Positions 52,381-63,530 of a stretch of DNA of 64,000 nucleotides are shown here, in pieces; positions within the stretch are counted from its first letter, which is position 1, and each line of letters opens with the position of its first letter. The stretch is from the NCBI GenBank assembly GCA_022578965.1, contig MU400515.1:248001-312000 (forward strand), given 5' to 3'. The notes under the pieces were generated by a model. The model saw nothing but the letters and a program-made list of their open reading frames with translations, had not been told where the DNA came from and did no database searches. The stretch is from Xylaria sp. FL1777 (Eukaryota; Ascomycota; Sordariomycetes; Xylariales; Xylariaceae). The position numbers and the translations under genes were made by a program.

Positions 52381-53202
52381 TTTGACGGTGGCTTGGGGTA
52401 TGTGTTCGGGTGATTATTTGGGCGGACTGTTGCGTTGCTCAATTGAAGCAAAATCGAAGCGGGAGCTTTATGGAGCAAGTTCCGGGTTTGACCGTGCTCA
52501 TCCAATCAGGCTTAGCGCTACCGCTGCCGAGTGCTCAGGATCGCTCACCCCAATTCTACGTCAGGTGACCATTTATGTACAAACCTATGGAAAACCACTG
52601 TTCTTTAAACCGTGCATGCTGGATTTTTAACTTAAAATGTTAGATCTTAGAGTGAATTCGTTAATCACTCTGCTATATCATTTTTGTTTAATTTGGATTG
52701 ATGTAGTTGGGTTTCCTACTCGTTAATTGAGAGAAACATTTTACCTTCGATACCTTTAATGCATATGGGCTCAAGTCGGCGTCCTCTTGCAATGCTTATA
52801 GTTAATATAGTTATTTCCTTTGGCTCATCTAACATGCCTATATAAATTAACAGTATTACCTATTTTGAAGCAACTTCGTAAGAGATTATAAGGTAAATGA
52901 ATATAGACTTGAGAGCCTTCTTCTCCTTCTCCTTTTATCGGAGTACAAGGCATGATCATCTATGTATAACATACCAAAGGGTATGCCGTATTAATCACCT
53001 CAATACTTCTACAGTATAAACAATCTCATGGTCGCTTATCTGCTAATATTAGCACAACTTTTTCTAGAGTCAACCTTACAAAGACAGGGTCTCAACTCCG
53101 CTAGGCGACCATCCAAAGTGCAAAATCAGGCGGCATATAAGTGATGTTCTTCATAGATAAGAGTTACTACGCTGCATGAGGTATTATCCGCAGACAAGTT
53201 AA
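52381..53202. other. Intergenic, promoter of ATP15 and AT-rich DNA
   Basis: About 820 bp. The ATP15 promoter lies next to its start; from about 52620 onward the sequence turns strongly AT-rich with no open frame, possibly decayed repeat DNA. Confidence 0.5.
52502..52506 (+). promoter_or_regulatory. CCAAT box upstream of ATP15
   Basis: CCAAT in the context CCAATCA, the preferred HAP/CBF (Hap2/3/5) site, 122 bp upstream of the minus-strand start codon. CBF control of respiratory genes is known in fungi; binding here is inferred. Confidence 0.5.
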
Positions 53203-54272
53203 TCATTGCTGAACAATATCCGTGCTCTTAGCCACCTCTTCCCAGTCGTCGCAGATCTTCATCATATTCTCACACTTGGCCCTTATCCTCCCCCAACCGT
53301 CGCTTCCGAGCGGTACACGAAGCGGTATCGTTTTGCCAGCAGCCACACCGGTTCCCTTGACCAAGTCAATCATGACAGCGACGGCCTTTTCCGCATCACC
53401 AGGCTCGTTACCCACGATGCCGGCCTCGAGGTCCCGTACAGCTGCGTTAAACTGAGCGTAGTCGGGCACGCGGGGCGGCACGTGGTTGATATTGCCAAAG
53501 GCGCGGGTTCGGAAGTACCCTGGCTCGACCATGAGCACTTTGATTCCCGGCGAGAACATGGCTAGTTCATGCGAGAGACATTCGACGGCACCTGAGTGGA
53601 AAGGGTTTAGCTTTCATCGTCTGATATTCACATAAATATGTAATGGTGAGCGGCCGCGGCTGGGCTTATGGAGCTTGGTTAATGGATATGTAGATTTGTA
53701 AAATACCTTCAAGAGCGAACTTGCTCGCGCAGTATCCCGACGCACCGGGATCGGCATGCCAGCCCGCTTGAGAGCTGATATACAGGAGTGTTCCTTGACC
53801 CTTAGCCCTGAGTTTAGGCAGTAAGGATCTGGTAATATTCATAGGCCCGTGGAAATTTGTCTTCATAACATCTTCGAGCTCTTGGGACCTAGATTGTATT
53901 TACGTGTGAGCGCCGGAATAAGCATCAAATCATGCTCACAGACGGGATGTCGGGTAGTTGAACAGGGCATGCTGGATCTGCTTACGTTAGCTCTTCCACA
54001 GCGCCGCTGAGGATGTAACCGGCATTGTTAACGACGACGTCGATGCCGTCCGGAAACAGACCCCAGGCCTCGGTCATCTTCGCCTCGATTTCGGAAGCCG
54101 GGGCCGAGACATCGAGATCCAATATAACGGCGCCGGTATCTTTTAGATGAGCGAGTTTGGTCTCGGAGTTACGACCCGTAGCGATGACATTATCTCCTAA
54201 CTTGCGGAGCTGGCGCACAAAGAGCTCACCAAAGCCGCTGGAACAGCCGGTCACGAGCCAGGTCTGGGGCAT
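53203..54272 (-). CDS. Short-chain dehydrogenase/reductase (classical SDR)
   Basis: Three minus-strand exons, 54272-53986, 53888-53707 and 53591-53203, encode 285 residues. The Rossmann cofactor motif TGCSSGFG is at residues 8-15. The NNAG strand motif is in VVVNNAGYILSG, and the catalytic triad is Ser135, Tyr148 and Lys152 (SGYCASK). Arg/Lys residues following the second strand (ATGRNSETKL) favour NADP(H). The C-terminal substrate region is typical of the fungal SDR subfamily related to oxidoreductases such as 17-beta-type enzymes, but the substrate cannot be named. No other enzyme of a pathway is adjacent, so a biosynthetic cluster is not indicated. It is flanked by AT-rich DNA on both sides. 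Confidence 0.9.
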
Positions 54273-55801
54273 GTTTTCCAGTTTTTACTCTACTTAATAA
54301 AATGAAGTTTTTTTTCCTCTTGTGAGTGAGTTGCCGATTAGGTGAGTTCAGATGATGTATGATTAAAACAAGTCATGAAGCTCCTTTTTCTGGTCGATTA
54401 AGGACACTGGAGGAGAATATGTATATAAATGGTTATAAGTATTTCCAAAAATATAGACCGCTTAGAGATTATATCATATGCGGAGCAACAAAAACGGAGA
54501 CGGGTAGATTCAAACGGTGGCATGACGACGGCTCGCGCGGGATACGGTCCAGAAACGAAGGATTCAACGCTACTAGATAGTTCTTATACATAAAACCTAA
54601 AGACTTAATACGATTCCCCGACTATTTGAAGTTAGCGCACTACATTTCATTGTATTGTGGATTATTATACGAGTTGCCGTGTGCGTGGTAATTGAAACTA
54701 TTCTCGGAGATCGGGCACGGAGAGGTGTAAACGTAATCATAGATTGTCCACTGTATCTTACAATAAATGGGCCGATACATCTTCACCAAATGGCACTTCA
54801 CTTAAGGCAACTACTCCGTAGTGATAAAAGGAAAATGATGAAAACCAGAAAACACAATCAATTCCAACCTAGCTCACTAGAGGTCTAAATCTCTCTCCGC
54901 AAGCTCACGGATACTGTCCAGCGGTGCTACCGAGACACTCGCGAGAATCTCGGGCAGAACAATAACCCAAAGGTGGTTAGGACGGCTATACTCTCTATTG
55001 CGCTTAGTAGTCTCCGTAGACGAGCGGAGATTTCTCGCGTTTACACACTTTATCCCATACTTTATCGGCAAGATCCTGAACGTAGACTATTTTTAAATAA
55101 TAGAGGCGGTCAACAGTAGCTAGTCCTTTTGCTCAGCGTATTCTTAAATTTGAGGTAAGCTGAATGATCTTATGCTGGATACACTCAACTTTGGACATGT
55201 GAACAAGATCGCAGCTACCTGACTTTGAAACACCCAAAGTACTATCTATGAACAATCTACTAGATTCAGCTTGTTTTACTATAATGACTACCTTTCACAT
55301 GAAGGCAGTGTATAGGTGATTCTTCCTTCTGAACATATGATGTTGGGTTACATGCTATAATAAGCATTTATTGAATTCGTGACTAGCAATCTCACCGGAT
55401 ACCGGTCAAAGCCAACCATTCCGAGGACCGTTTCCCTATAATACGTAACTCGTATATAAATGAATACCGATTTAAATGTCGTACCTCAGCTCAACGGGGG
55501 CTGAGTAGCAACTGAAGTTAGACAGCCTGAACCGAGCCTGAATAAAAGTAGCAAATACGCCAAGCAACATATATACATATAATATTTGAAGCAATTGGAA
55601 ATTATTTACAATTAACTATTGTCTATTAGATGCAAGTGATGTGTCAACGTTGGTGTTCTTGTTTCTATTGTCTCACTTTCGGTTCTCAGTTGGAAGATGG
55701 GAAACAAGAAAAGGAACTCTAATAAAGGGTGTTCACTATATGCACAAGATAGACTTGACTCTACTCATCTGTTGGTACATTTTTATTGCTGTCCACATCA
55801 T
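54273..55801. other. AT-rich intergenic region with a decayed coding relic
   Basis: About 1.5 kb of AT-rich sequence with no intact gene. Apart from the stop-interrupted relic listed separately, nothing is recognised. Confidence 0.5.
54877..55165 (-). pseudogene. Decayed coding fragment of unknown family
   Basis: On the minus strand a peptide-like reading runs through two frames. The first carries KGLATVDRLYYLK and then DKVWDKVCKREKSPLVYGDY before a stop; the neighbouring frame continues at once with KRNREYSRPNHLWVIVLP and ends RELAERDLDL. An upstream TGA is where CGA would keep the frame open. The smooth hand-over between frames suggests one ancestral coding stretch broken by a small indel and point changes. 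I do not recognise the family; it could come from a mobile element or a multigene family. Confidence 0.4.
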
Positions 55802-57353
55802 CTACACTTTTAAGCCAAGCTCCTCAGCGTAGGGTAATACATGTAGATCACCAACCGCAACCACCGTAGCCTTACCATCGAGAAGAGCCTTCGCAGCCTA
55901 ACACATAATTTTTAGTAAAGAACTAGTAGCAAAAAAAGGTAGGTATATGACTTACAGTCTTGAGCTTGTCGGCCGTGACGCCGTTGATTGACTCAACGGT
56001 CTCAGCAACCTGGAAAGGCTTGCCAGTTTGTACGATACCCGAACCAGCCGAGAGAAGCGTTGAGACACCTGACTGACTAGCGTCTAGTGCGTCGAATTTG
56101 GCCTTTGCTATCGCCTTGGTCAAATCCTCCTTAGTGACTGAGCCGGCGGCGATGCTCTTCAGTGCTTTAGCGGCTTCCTCGGCCGTCTTACGGACGGAAG
56201 AGGCAGGGCCGCTGATTTGAATAGTGAGAAGGCCAGCGTCTGAGTAAGTAAGGTTGGCGGCAGATGCGTTGACACCAGGAGCACCAGCAGCAGCCTTTGC
56301 CAGGACACTGAATCCGGGCGACCACTTGACATTAGGCTGTCCTCCGAGCAGTGCGCTGAGGACGGCGATCTCTGGCTTGAAGGCACCGAAGCTAGAACCG
56401 GGGAAGGCGAGGACCAGTGCATTTCCTGCCGTGTGAGTAGTACGATGCTCGCCACCATAGTAGGTTGAAGCCTTGGAGTCGAGTGTTACGCCACTTGTCG
56501 AAGACGAAGGAATACCCTTGAAGAACTTCCCGGCCCAGTCTTGTAGAGCTGGTGCCGCAGCACCATCGCCGATAAGGGCAATGTTTGACTTGTTGTAGAC
56601 GGCTCCAGCATAGTCGGCAATCGCGTTTTCGTTTAGGTAACCCTGGAGGGGAGTGGATGGCGAGGGATACAAGGAAGCGCCGAGACCGTTGTGGAAGGCG
56701 ACCGAGTGGGCGGCATCTAGAGCAAGAGTAGACACGTCGCTAGCAAGCTTAGCCTGTTTCAGGTGCAGAACTCTCTGGACATCCTCCTGGAACTCGTAGG
56801 CTAGATGTGAGCATGAGTAAGCTGGCCACACTCAATAGCTCATAGTCAACTCACTGGTGTACTTTGTTTGGGAGATGACCTCGGCAAGCAGCTCAGTGAA
56901 GTAGGGGATATCTTCGCGCAGGAAGTTGGCTTCGACGACCAAGGCCTCCCGGGTGTGGTATGCAGACAATTGACCCCCTAGGAGCTCGGCTTCTCGGACA
57001 ATGCGCAGGGCGGACCGTGATATCGTGTTCTGCGGCGGTTGCATCTAATTAGCTCAACTCGGAAGCCTGTAGCCGCCACGCCAGCTCACCTTGAAAGCAA
57101 ATTCCTCCAGCCCAACGGTGAGACCGGGAGCAGGCTCGTATCTCGTTCCGGCCTTGGCGACAACGGCGAGCTTCGTGGTAGGACCGTGGGAGTCTCGGGT
57201 AGCAACTTTGAGGCCAGCAACGTCGGCCGTCTCGTAGGCGAAGGCCGTCGGGATCGAGGAGCTTGCAGCGGCAGCATAGCCTCGGAGCTGCGAGCCGCCT
57301 TGCCTGCGGGCGGCAAGCTGGGCGCCCCTAGCAAGAGCCGTCCTAGAGAGCAT
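55802..57353 (-). CDS. QCR2: Cytochrome bc1 complex core subunit 2 (Qcr2)
   Basis: Four minus-strand exons, 57353-57090, 57029-56855, 56800-55956 and 55897-55802, encode 459 residues. The first ~25 residues form a mitochondrial presequence rich in Arg, Ala and Ser (MLSRTALARGAQLAARR). The body has the M16 peptidase fold, but the zinc-binding HxxEH motif is replaced (GLEEFAFKNT), as expected for the non-catalytic core 2 subunit. The C-terminal AVGDLHVLPYAEEL is typical. Qcr2 supports assembly and structure of respiratory complex III in the inner membrane. A CCAAT box lies about 200 bp upstream of the start. The gene is divergent from RPC82, with 1.8 kb between them. Confidence 0.95.
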
Positions 57354-57553
57354 GGTGAGGGTGATTTGCCGGGGATGGTTGGCAATTGGAGTCTGACGAC
57401 AACGCTTTCTTCGGCCGGGTCGAGAGGTGAAAGCTAGGAGGAGCAAAAAGATGCTCAATTCCGGTAGATTTTCGGTAACAAGTCACAGCCTTGGCTCCGG
57501 CCGTGCGTGGGCGGGACTTAGCGTGTAGCTTGCACCTAGGCCAACGGATTGAG

Positions 57554-57558
57554 CCAAT
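57554..57558 (+). promoter_or_regulatory. CCAAT box upstream of QCR2
   Basis: CCAAT followed by AGG, about 200 bp upstream of the minus-strand QCR2 start. Candidate CBF/HAP site for a respiratory gene; inferred. Confidence 0.4.
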
Positions 57559-58090
57559 AGGAGGTCGCGCATTGCATAAAGCTGACCTCAATCCATATTT
57601 GAACAGCCCATCTGCCCGGTACTAGGTACCTAGCAAATACATAAGTAGGTACATCGTACGTAGCTTAAGTATCTACCCAGGTAGGTACTTGGCCCAGAAG
57701 CTTTTATGTGCGCTCAAAGTCTCGAGGTGAGTCGCTTTAGTAACAAAGCTAGAATAAAAAAATATATTCATGGTAATGTTAGGTCGAGTAGTGATTGTAC
57801 ACTTTCTAACCTATTAGCCTAGGTTGTGAGACGAGTTTATAATCCCGCTACTAACCGCACAAAGGGAACCTCAAGTAAACGTGCCAACATCCCTTGCAGC
57901 TGTTTAAGTTATCATTGTTGTAATAGTTTTAAGTAAGTTAATATTGTTGTCAAATTTCTCATACAATTTGCACACGAAAGAAGGCTGTGGCTTTGCAATA
58001 GCAATTCTTGTACAGTGGTAGAACGAACATCTACTAGACTGACTGGTCGAGACGACATGTTTTGTGGACATTGTCAAATGCGGTTAAATA

Positions 58091-58128
58091 AACCATAACT
58101 ACTTACTTACTCAATATTAGTTATGGTT
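58091..58128. repeat. Inverted repeat, 11-bp arms and 16-bp spacer
   Basis: Arms AACCATAACTA and TAGTTATGGTT are exact reverse complements. They sit in the AT-rich core of the QCR2-RPC82 gap. Confidence 0.8.
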
Positions 58129-59173
58129 ATCACGGTGAGATTGACCACCAAGGTGAATAGTGTCAGTGGATACCAGTATGGTCCCCAGGCTCCAAGTTAT
58201 GGGTGTACTATTTAGAACTCCCTAATAGACACTATGAAGTAGCAATAGTAACAATAGTTACGCAGAATAATCCCTTTCCTTTTTTTACCGTAACCTCAGT
58301 TATAACAGTAACTTAATACAACAAACCTGTCATAGTAACTGACTTCTCTATATCCCTTTGAACCGGAATACCAATCAGAGTTTAGTTTTTAGAACATGGC
58401 ACTTGTTATCCTGTTGAGTCACTCAGTGCTGACACCTCTTGCCTCATCGAAAAAAATCAGGGAGGGATATGGTATGATATTGAGGACTATAAAGGAGTTC
58501 TCTTGGATCTCCTGCGCTGTCGCCCACAAGAGCTTCAGCCCAGGGAGAGAATGAATCGTGATTGCGCTAGTATGAGTAGGAATAAATGCACAAATCTACT
58601 GGGGCATCATTAGTTAAAAAGGTAGATACTTATTTTAGGCAGGTTTTCTAGGTAGGTATCTTATGATATTCATTCATACTGCGAATAAAGCTCGGGTTGA
58701 TTTATATAGAGTACCCCTCCATATACTTGAAATTAAGTAGATGGCTGCTTAGGTCGCGCCTTTTTCGCAAGACACCTACCGTTTTAGGTACCCACTACCC
58801 CCATAGCTTGGTGGGGGACGGTGTGTAGGTAGGTAGTATCGGTAGGTAGCTAACTAAAAGTTCCCCGCCCTCAAGAAAAAAAAAGTTCAGACCTGTTAAC
58901 TCATAACTACCTCCCTACCTACCTAAGTACCCTTAGATTTATTTGATATCTACCTACCTGTTTGCAATACTGTGTTTTCTTCTTCGTTTTCATAAAACAC
59001 GCAGCCCGGAACGCGTTGTGACCCTTTCAAACATTCCCTCATCACCCATGCTATCAATGAAGTCACGGTAGCAATCGTGGCTGCTCTAGAGATAGTGAGA
59101 GGATCTCTAGAAGCCTTCCCCTCAATCGCGCGCGCGCGCATCCAACCCCCGAGTCCTTCGTCGCACAGCCGTC

Positions 59174-61448
59174 ATGTTGGTGGTGAGTCACCCATCGAGC
59201 GTTCAACTACACGGCGCGATGCGCGGGAAATAATACTGATCTGTTGTTCTATGACTCTGCAGACAAGAAACGCTGCAGAACTCTGCACTCTGCTTGTTAA
59301 TGAGCTATATGGTCAACTTCCCTCGGTACGCCTCTCTCTGCACACTTGCTTGATGCACTCAATCCAACTTTGCGCTTACATTCTGGAACTATGCAGCGTA
59401 TAGTAGCGGCTCTCATAGCCAGGGGCAGATCAAGCGTGAGGGACCTTGCGCTTCATACCTCACTGAATCTGAAGCAAGTTCGGCATGGTCTATCCCTCGT
59501 TATACAGCACAACCTAGTCTTCTATCAGACCGACCATGATACGGCCGCCACCACCTACGAGGCAAATCCTCGGGCCTCCTATCATCTTGTTCGCATTGGA
59601 AAGATTATCTCTATAATTGATAGGAAGTATGGAACAATGGCAAGGAATCTAGTCAGCGACGTTTTGATGCTAGGCCATGTTGAAGTTGCCGAGCTCGTCC
59701 GATATCATAGATTAAAACATGGTCGCAAAAAGGGGACGATTAATGGGGAACAAAACCACGATCACGATCTCGATCCCGACGCCGACCACGACCTCGAGAA
59801 TGGCGACTCTGACGATCCCTTTGATGATGACTCACACTACGTCAATGGAAATGGGGTACCACACAAAGCGCCAGACGACGGAATGCCCGTCGGGGTTGAT
59901 GATGTCTATGATACTCTGGCGCAACTTATTGCTGCTGGAGTCATTGAATCAGTGTCGAACACAATGTTTCAATCCCCTCAGGATCTCAGGGCTAGCGTCG
60001 AGCAAGAATGCATGAAAGAGTTTCCCAATGGTATCCGAGGCGCGAAAGCCACAACCGAATTTGGTACCATGGTAAAATCGCAAATTAAGGCGATAGGGGC
60101 CGAGCGTGCAACTACGAAGAGAAAATTACAGGAGAGCGCCCTGTACGAGCCGAGTAATATCAAACGCCGAAAACTTGCAAACGGCGGAATGTCTAACGGA
60201 TTCGCTGGAGAGAGTGGAGGCTCCATACTGCGGGACGAGGTGAGTGTTGCGAGCTGATTTTACCTTGCGTGACTTTCCTAACACCTTCTTGAGCCCAACA
60301 CGGTCGTTAGACTAAACTTCGACAAATGTCTGGTGGAGCTTCGAAACCAGAAGCTCACTGAACATGCCGAAGATTTTGTTGGTGAGACGACTGCGCAAGT
60401 TTTTTCAGCGCTATTAGCTTCTTTGTGCAAAAAGGTCTACAGATGCCAGCACGATCAGCATACGATTATGACGGAAGAAGAGGAAGAAACCTATTTCGCG
60501 GGCGTGCGCGTCACTACTGAAGAGATTTTTGATCATTTATCGCCCGGCGTTGACGTGTCCACCGGCATTGGAACGGCGTCGGAAGATGACATTGATATAC
60601 GGTTCGCGGAGAAGATTCGAAAGTATCCACCTCAAATTCAGGGCTCGCATCTCCAAGGGACTCTCGATGAAGGGGACGAGATCCTTGGCTCTGATGATGA
60701 AGACTATGACTCCAGCGGAGAACGCCTCAAGGGGGCCCAAGTTAATGGACATCACGGCTGGGCTTCTCTGAATGGCACTAAACCCAGTGGGGATCATTCT
60801 GGAGAGAGCCAGTCATCTCGTACCGAGCAAATCCGCCAAATGCGCCAGCACTTACTCATACTTGCCGAAGCTAAGCAACAATTCGTCCGTCATTGTGGGC
60901 AGAATGAGTGGACAGTGGATTTTGGTCCCCTCATCCAGCAACTACGATATGTCGAATTGGATACGATGATAGAGGACAACTTTGGACGCCAAGGCCTAAG
61001 ACTCACTCGAATACTCAGAGAGAAAGGCAAGCTCGATGACAAGACCCTCCCTGCTATGGCACTCATGAGAAAGCCCGACGTACATGTCAAAATGGCCGAA
61101 ATGGAAATGGCAGGCTTTCTAGAGGTGCAAGAAGTGCCTCGTGACAACAATCGCGCCGCCAACCGGACCATGTTTTTCTGGTTCTTCGACGAAGCTAGAA
61201 CGTTGAAGCGAGTCCTGGACAATGCGTACAAGTCCATGGTGCGGTGTTTGGAGCGGCTCGAGGTGGAGCGGCATAACAAGAAGAACGTATTATCAGTCGC
61301 TGATCGAAGGGATGTTCAAGGCAAGGAGGAAGATACGATGAGAAGTGACGTTTACGAGGAATATCTGGAATTTATTGACATTGAGAAAAAGCTTCTTAGC
61401 CAGGTATCAAGACTCGATGATCTTGTTTCCGTCTTCCAAGACTTCTGA
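59174..61448 (+). CDS. RPC82: RNA polymerase III subunit Rpc82 (RPC3/RPC62)
   Basis: Four exons, 59174-59182, 59263-59325, 59397-60239 and 60294-61448, encode 689 residues. Exon 1 is only ATG TTG GTG; splicing gives MLVTRNAAELCTLL, followed by NELYGQLPSRIVAALIARG, the first winged helix of the Rpc82 family. Further winged-helix blocks follow (SVRDLALHTSLNLKQVRHGL; LRILREKGKLDDKTLPAMAL-like region near 61000), and the C-terminus is a coiled coil. An acidic His/Asp-rich loop lies near residues 150-185. Rpc82, Rpc34 and Rpc31 form the Pol III subcomplex that contacts TFIIIB and opens promoters. The last intron (54 nt) ends in GAG rather than C/TAG, the only acceptor that preserves the frame and the PNTVVRLNFDKCLV junction. 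Confidence 0.92.
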
Positions 61449-62232
61449 GCTCGGTATTGAGCTAGAATGGCCTGCGAACTAGAAACAAAATAATTGCATG
61501 GCATTGCATTGCATGGCGGCGTTGGGGCAGGATGACTGATGAAGCACTAGCTTGTCAGTTTGTATCATATAGCTAATGCTTTTTACTGTGTAATTTACTG
61601 CGAGTGATGGTTGTTGGCTGAGAGCTTCTCGGCTGATGAGAGAACAGCAGCTTGTATCATCATACATACCTCTTTTGTCACTACCCACATACAGGTGTCT
61701 TCGATTTGCTATGATGATTCATTAGCTTGGTCTATAATTGTGCTAGGATATAGATAATTATCGAACATATAGATACCTAAAAGTACCTAGGTAAACAGCA
61801 AACGCAATTGTATGTCTCTGCTAAGAGCCAGGTTAGGTAGCTTGGTGCCTCCAAGATGGTACCTACCTACTTAGGTAGGTATACCTATACCTACTTTATC
61901 CATGGTGGGGTAATGCGAGAAGGGTCGGGCGTCGGGCTGCTTGTCTGGGTTATCCATCCAGCCTAATTGGCTCTAGCCGGCCTAGCTGCGATTTCGCTGG
62001 TGCGCATTCGCAACTTTGGGTAAAATTATCGATAGAATGCCCCAACACATTGAATTTTTGCTTCGCAATCATCCTCGATTTCGACTTCGCCCTCGTTCGT
62101 TTCCCTACCAAGCACTTGCTGATTGAGGTTCTGTATACCCGCCACTGGTTATTCGAGATCGTATATCTCCGAATTTCTAGTTTAATCAAATAGCGGCCGA
62201 AATACTACTATCTTCATACAAGCCCAATTACA
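61449..62232. other. Intergenic, promoter of GGC1
   Basis: About 780 bp between tandem genes. AGGTA/TACCT words cluster at 61780-61890, including the palindromic pair ACCTACCT...AGGTAGGT. A TGCAT/GCAT repeat (GGCATTGCATTGCATGGC) lies near 61500. No gene seen. Confidence 0.5.
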
Positions 62233-63530
62233 ATGGCGCCTATAGTAACTGGTAAAGAGAGGGAGTCGAACACAGCTCGGTTCCTGGGCTCCGGTATGTA
62301 CCATAAACAGGAGCTTCTTAAACAATTTCTAACCTCGTCTTAGGGTCTGCCGGTATTGCCGAATTGGCCGTCTTTCATCCTGTGCGTATCGGCGAAAATC
62401 GAGGGTCAACGATTGACTAACTTGGTCCAAGGTCGACACAATTGCGAAACGGCTGATGAGCAACCAAACAAGGGTATGGGCAATCAATACAGTCTCTGAG
62501 CTGTCAAAGAAGAGGGATCGTTGCTAAAACTCGTCAAGATCGCAAGCGCTGCTGAATTGAACTCGGTCATTTTCAAGGACAAGGCTGCTGCTCCGTTCGC
62601 AAGGAAGTTCTTCTCTCTGTTCCCTGGTCTCGGATATGCTGCCGGATACAAGGTAGACCTCTCATATATCTAAACAGGCGATACCGTGAGGCTAACGATC
62701 ACGTTAGGTCTCGCAAAGAATCTATAAGTACGGCGGTCAGCCGATTGCGCGTGACTATCTAGCTACTCACTTTGGTAAAGACTTTGAGAACGCCTTCGGA
62801 AAGAAGACAGGCAAGGCTATCATGCACTCAACGGCCGGAAGGTAGATTATTATTTTTTTTTTTTTTTGAATATGCCAATATTGGAGTCCGTTGCTGACAT
62901 TGTGTAGTCTGATTGGCATTGGTGAGATCTTCCTCTTGCCGCTCGACGTCCTCAAGATCAAGCGCCAGACAAACCCCGAAGCGTTCCGTGGCCGTGGGAT
63001 CGTCAAGATTATCTCCGACGAGGGTTTCGGTTTGTACAGGGGATGGGGATGGACAGCTGCGCGAAATGCACCTGGCTCTTTTGCGGTATGTGTGTTGGCG
63101 TCATGAGCGAGTTGTGGGGTTCTAATACGATATAGCTTTTCGGTGGCTCGGCGTTTACCAAGGAATATCTTTTCGGTCTCAGCGACTACAATAAGGCAAC
63201 TTGGTTCCAAAACTTCATTGCCTCTATCGCCGGTGCCTCGGCGTCTCTTATCGTCTCCGCTCCGTTGGACGTTATCAAGACTCGTATCCAGAATAGGAAC
63301 TTTGAGAACCCCGAGAGTGGATTCCGGATCTTGTCTAACATGGCAAAGAACGAAGGCTTATCCAGTTTCTTCAAGGGATTAGTCCCTAAGGTAGGTCAAT
63401 CATCTCGAGTGTCCCCACACCCCCTTGCTAACGATTTCTCGTGCAGCTGCTCATGACAGGGCCCAAGCTTGTCTTCTCGTTCTGGCTCGCCCAGACCCTC
63501 ATCCCTGCTTTCGATAGTATGTTGAAGTAA
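62233..63530 (+). CDS. GGC1: Mitochondrial GTP/GDP carrier Ggc1
   Basis: Eight exons: 62233-62293, 62343-62380, 62432-62473, 62539-62652, 62708-62841, 62908-63085, 63136-63390 and 63447-63530, giving 301 residues. This is a mitochondrial-carrier-family protein with the three P-x-[DE]-x-x-[KR] motifs: HPVDTIAKR, LPLDVLKIKR and APLDVIKTR. The blocks LFPGLGYAAGYK, YKYGGQPIARDY, RGWGWTAARNAPGSFA and QNRNFENPESGFRI match Ggc1, which imports GTP into the matrix and exports GDP and affects mitochondrial iron. The short exons 2 and 3 (38 and 42 nt) encode the first signature. Intron 5 contains a 15-16 nt T tract. Residue count equals the yeast protein within one or two. Confidence 0.95.

Larger units (their letters stand above)
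57354..59173. other. Divergent region between QCR2 and RPC82, with AT-rich core
   Basis: About 1.8 kb. AGGTA words lie near 57610-57690 and 58620-58960. The core (about 57730-58450) is AT-rich, free of open frames and full of GTTA/TAAC words including an inverted repeat; it may be an old element remnant. A short CG run lies at about 59129-59140 near the RPC82 start. Confidence 0.5.
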
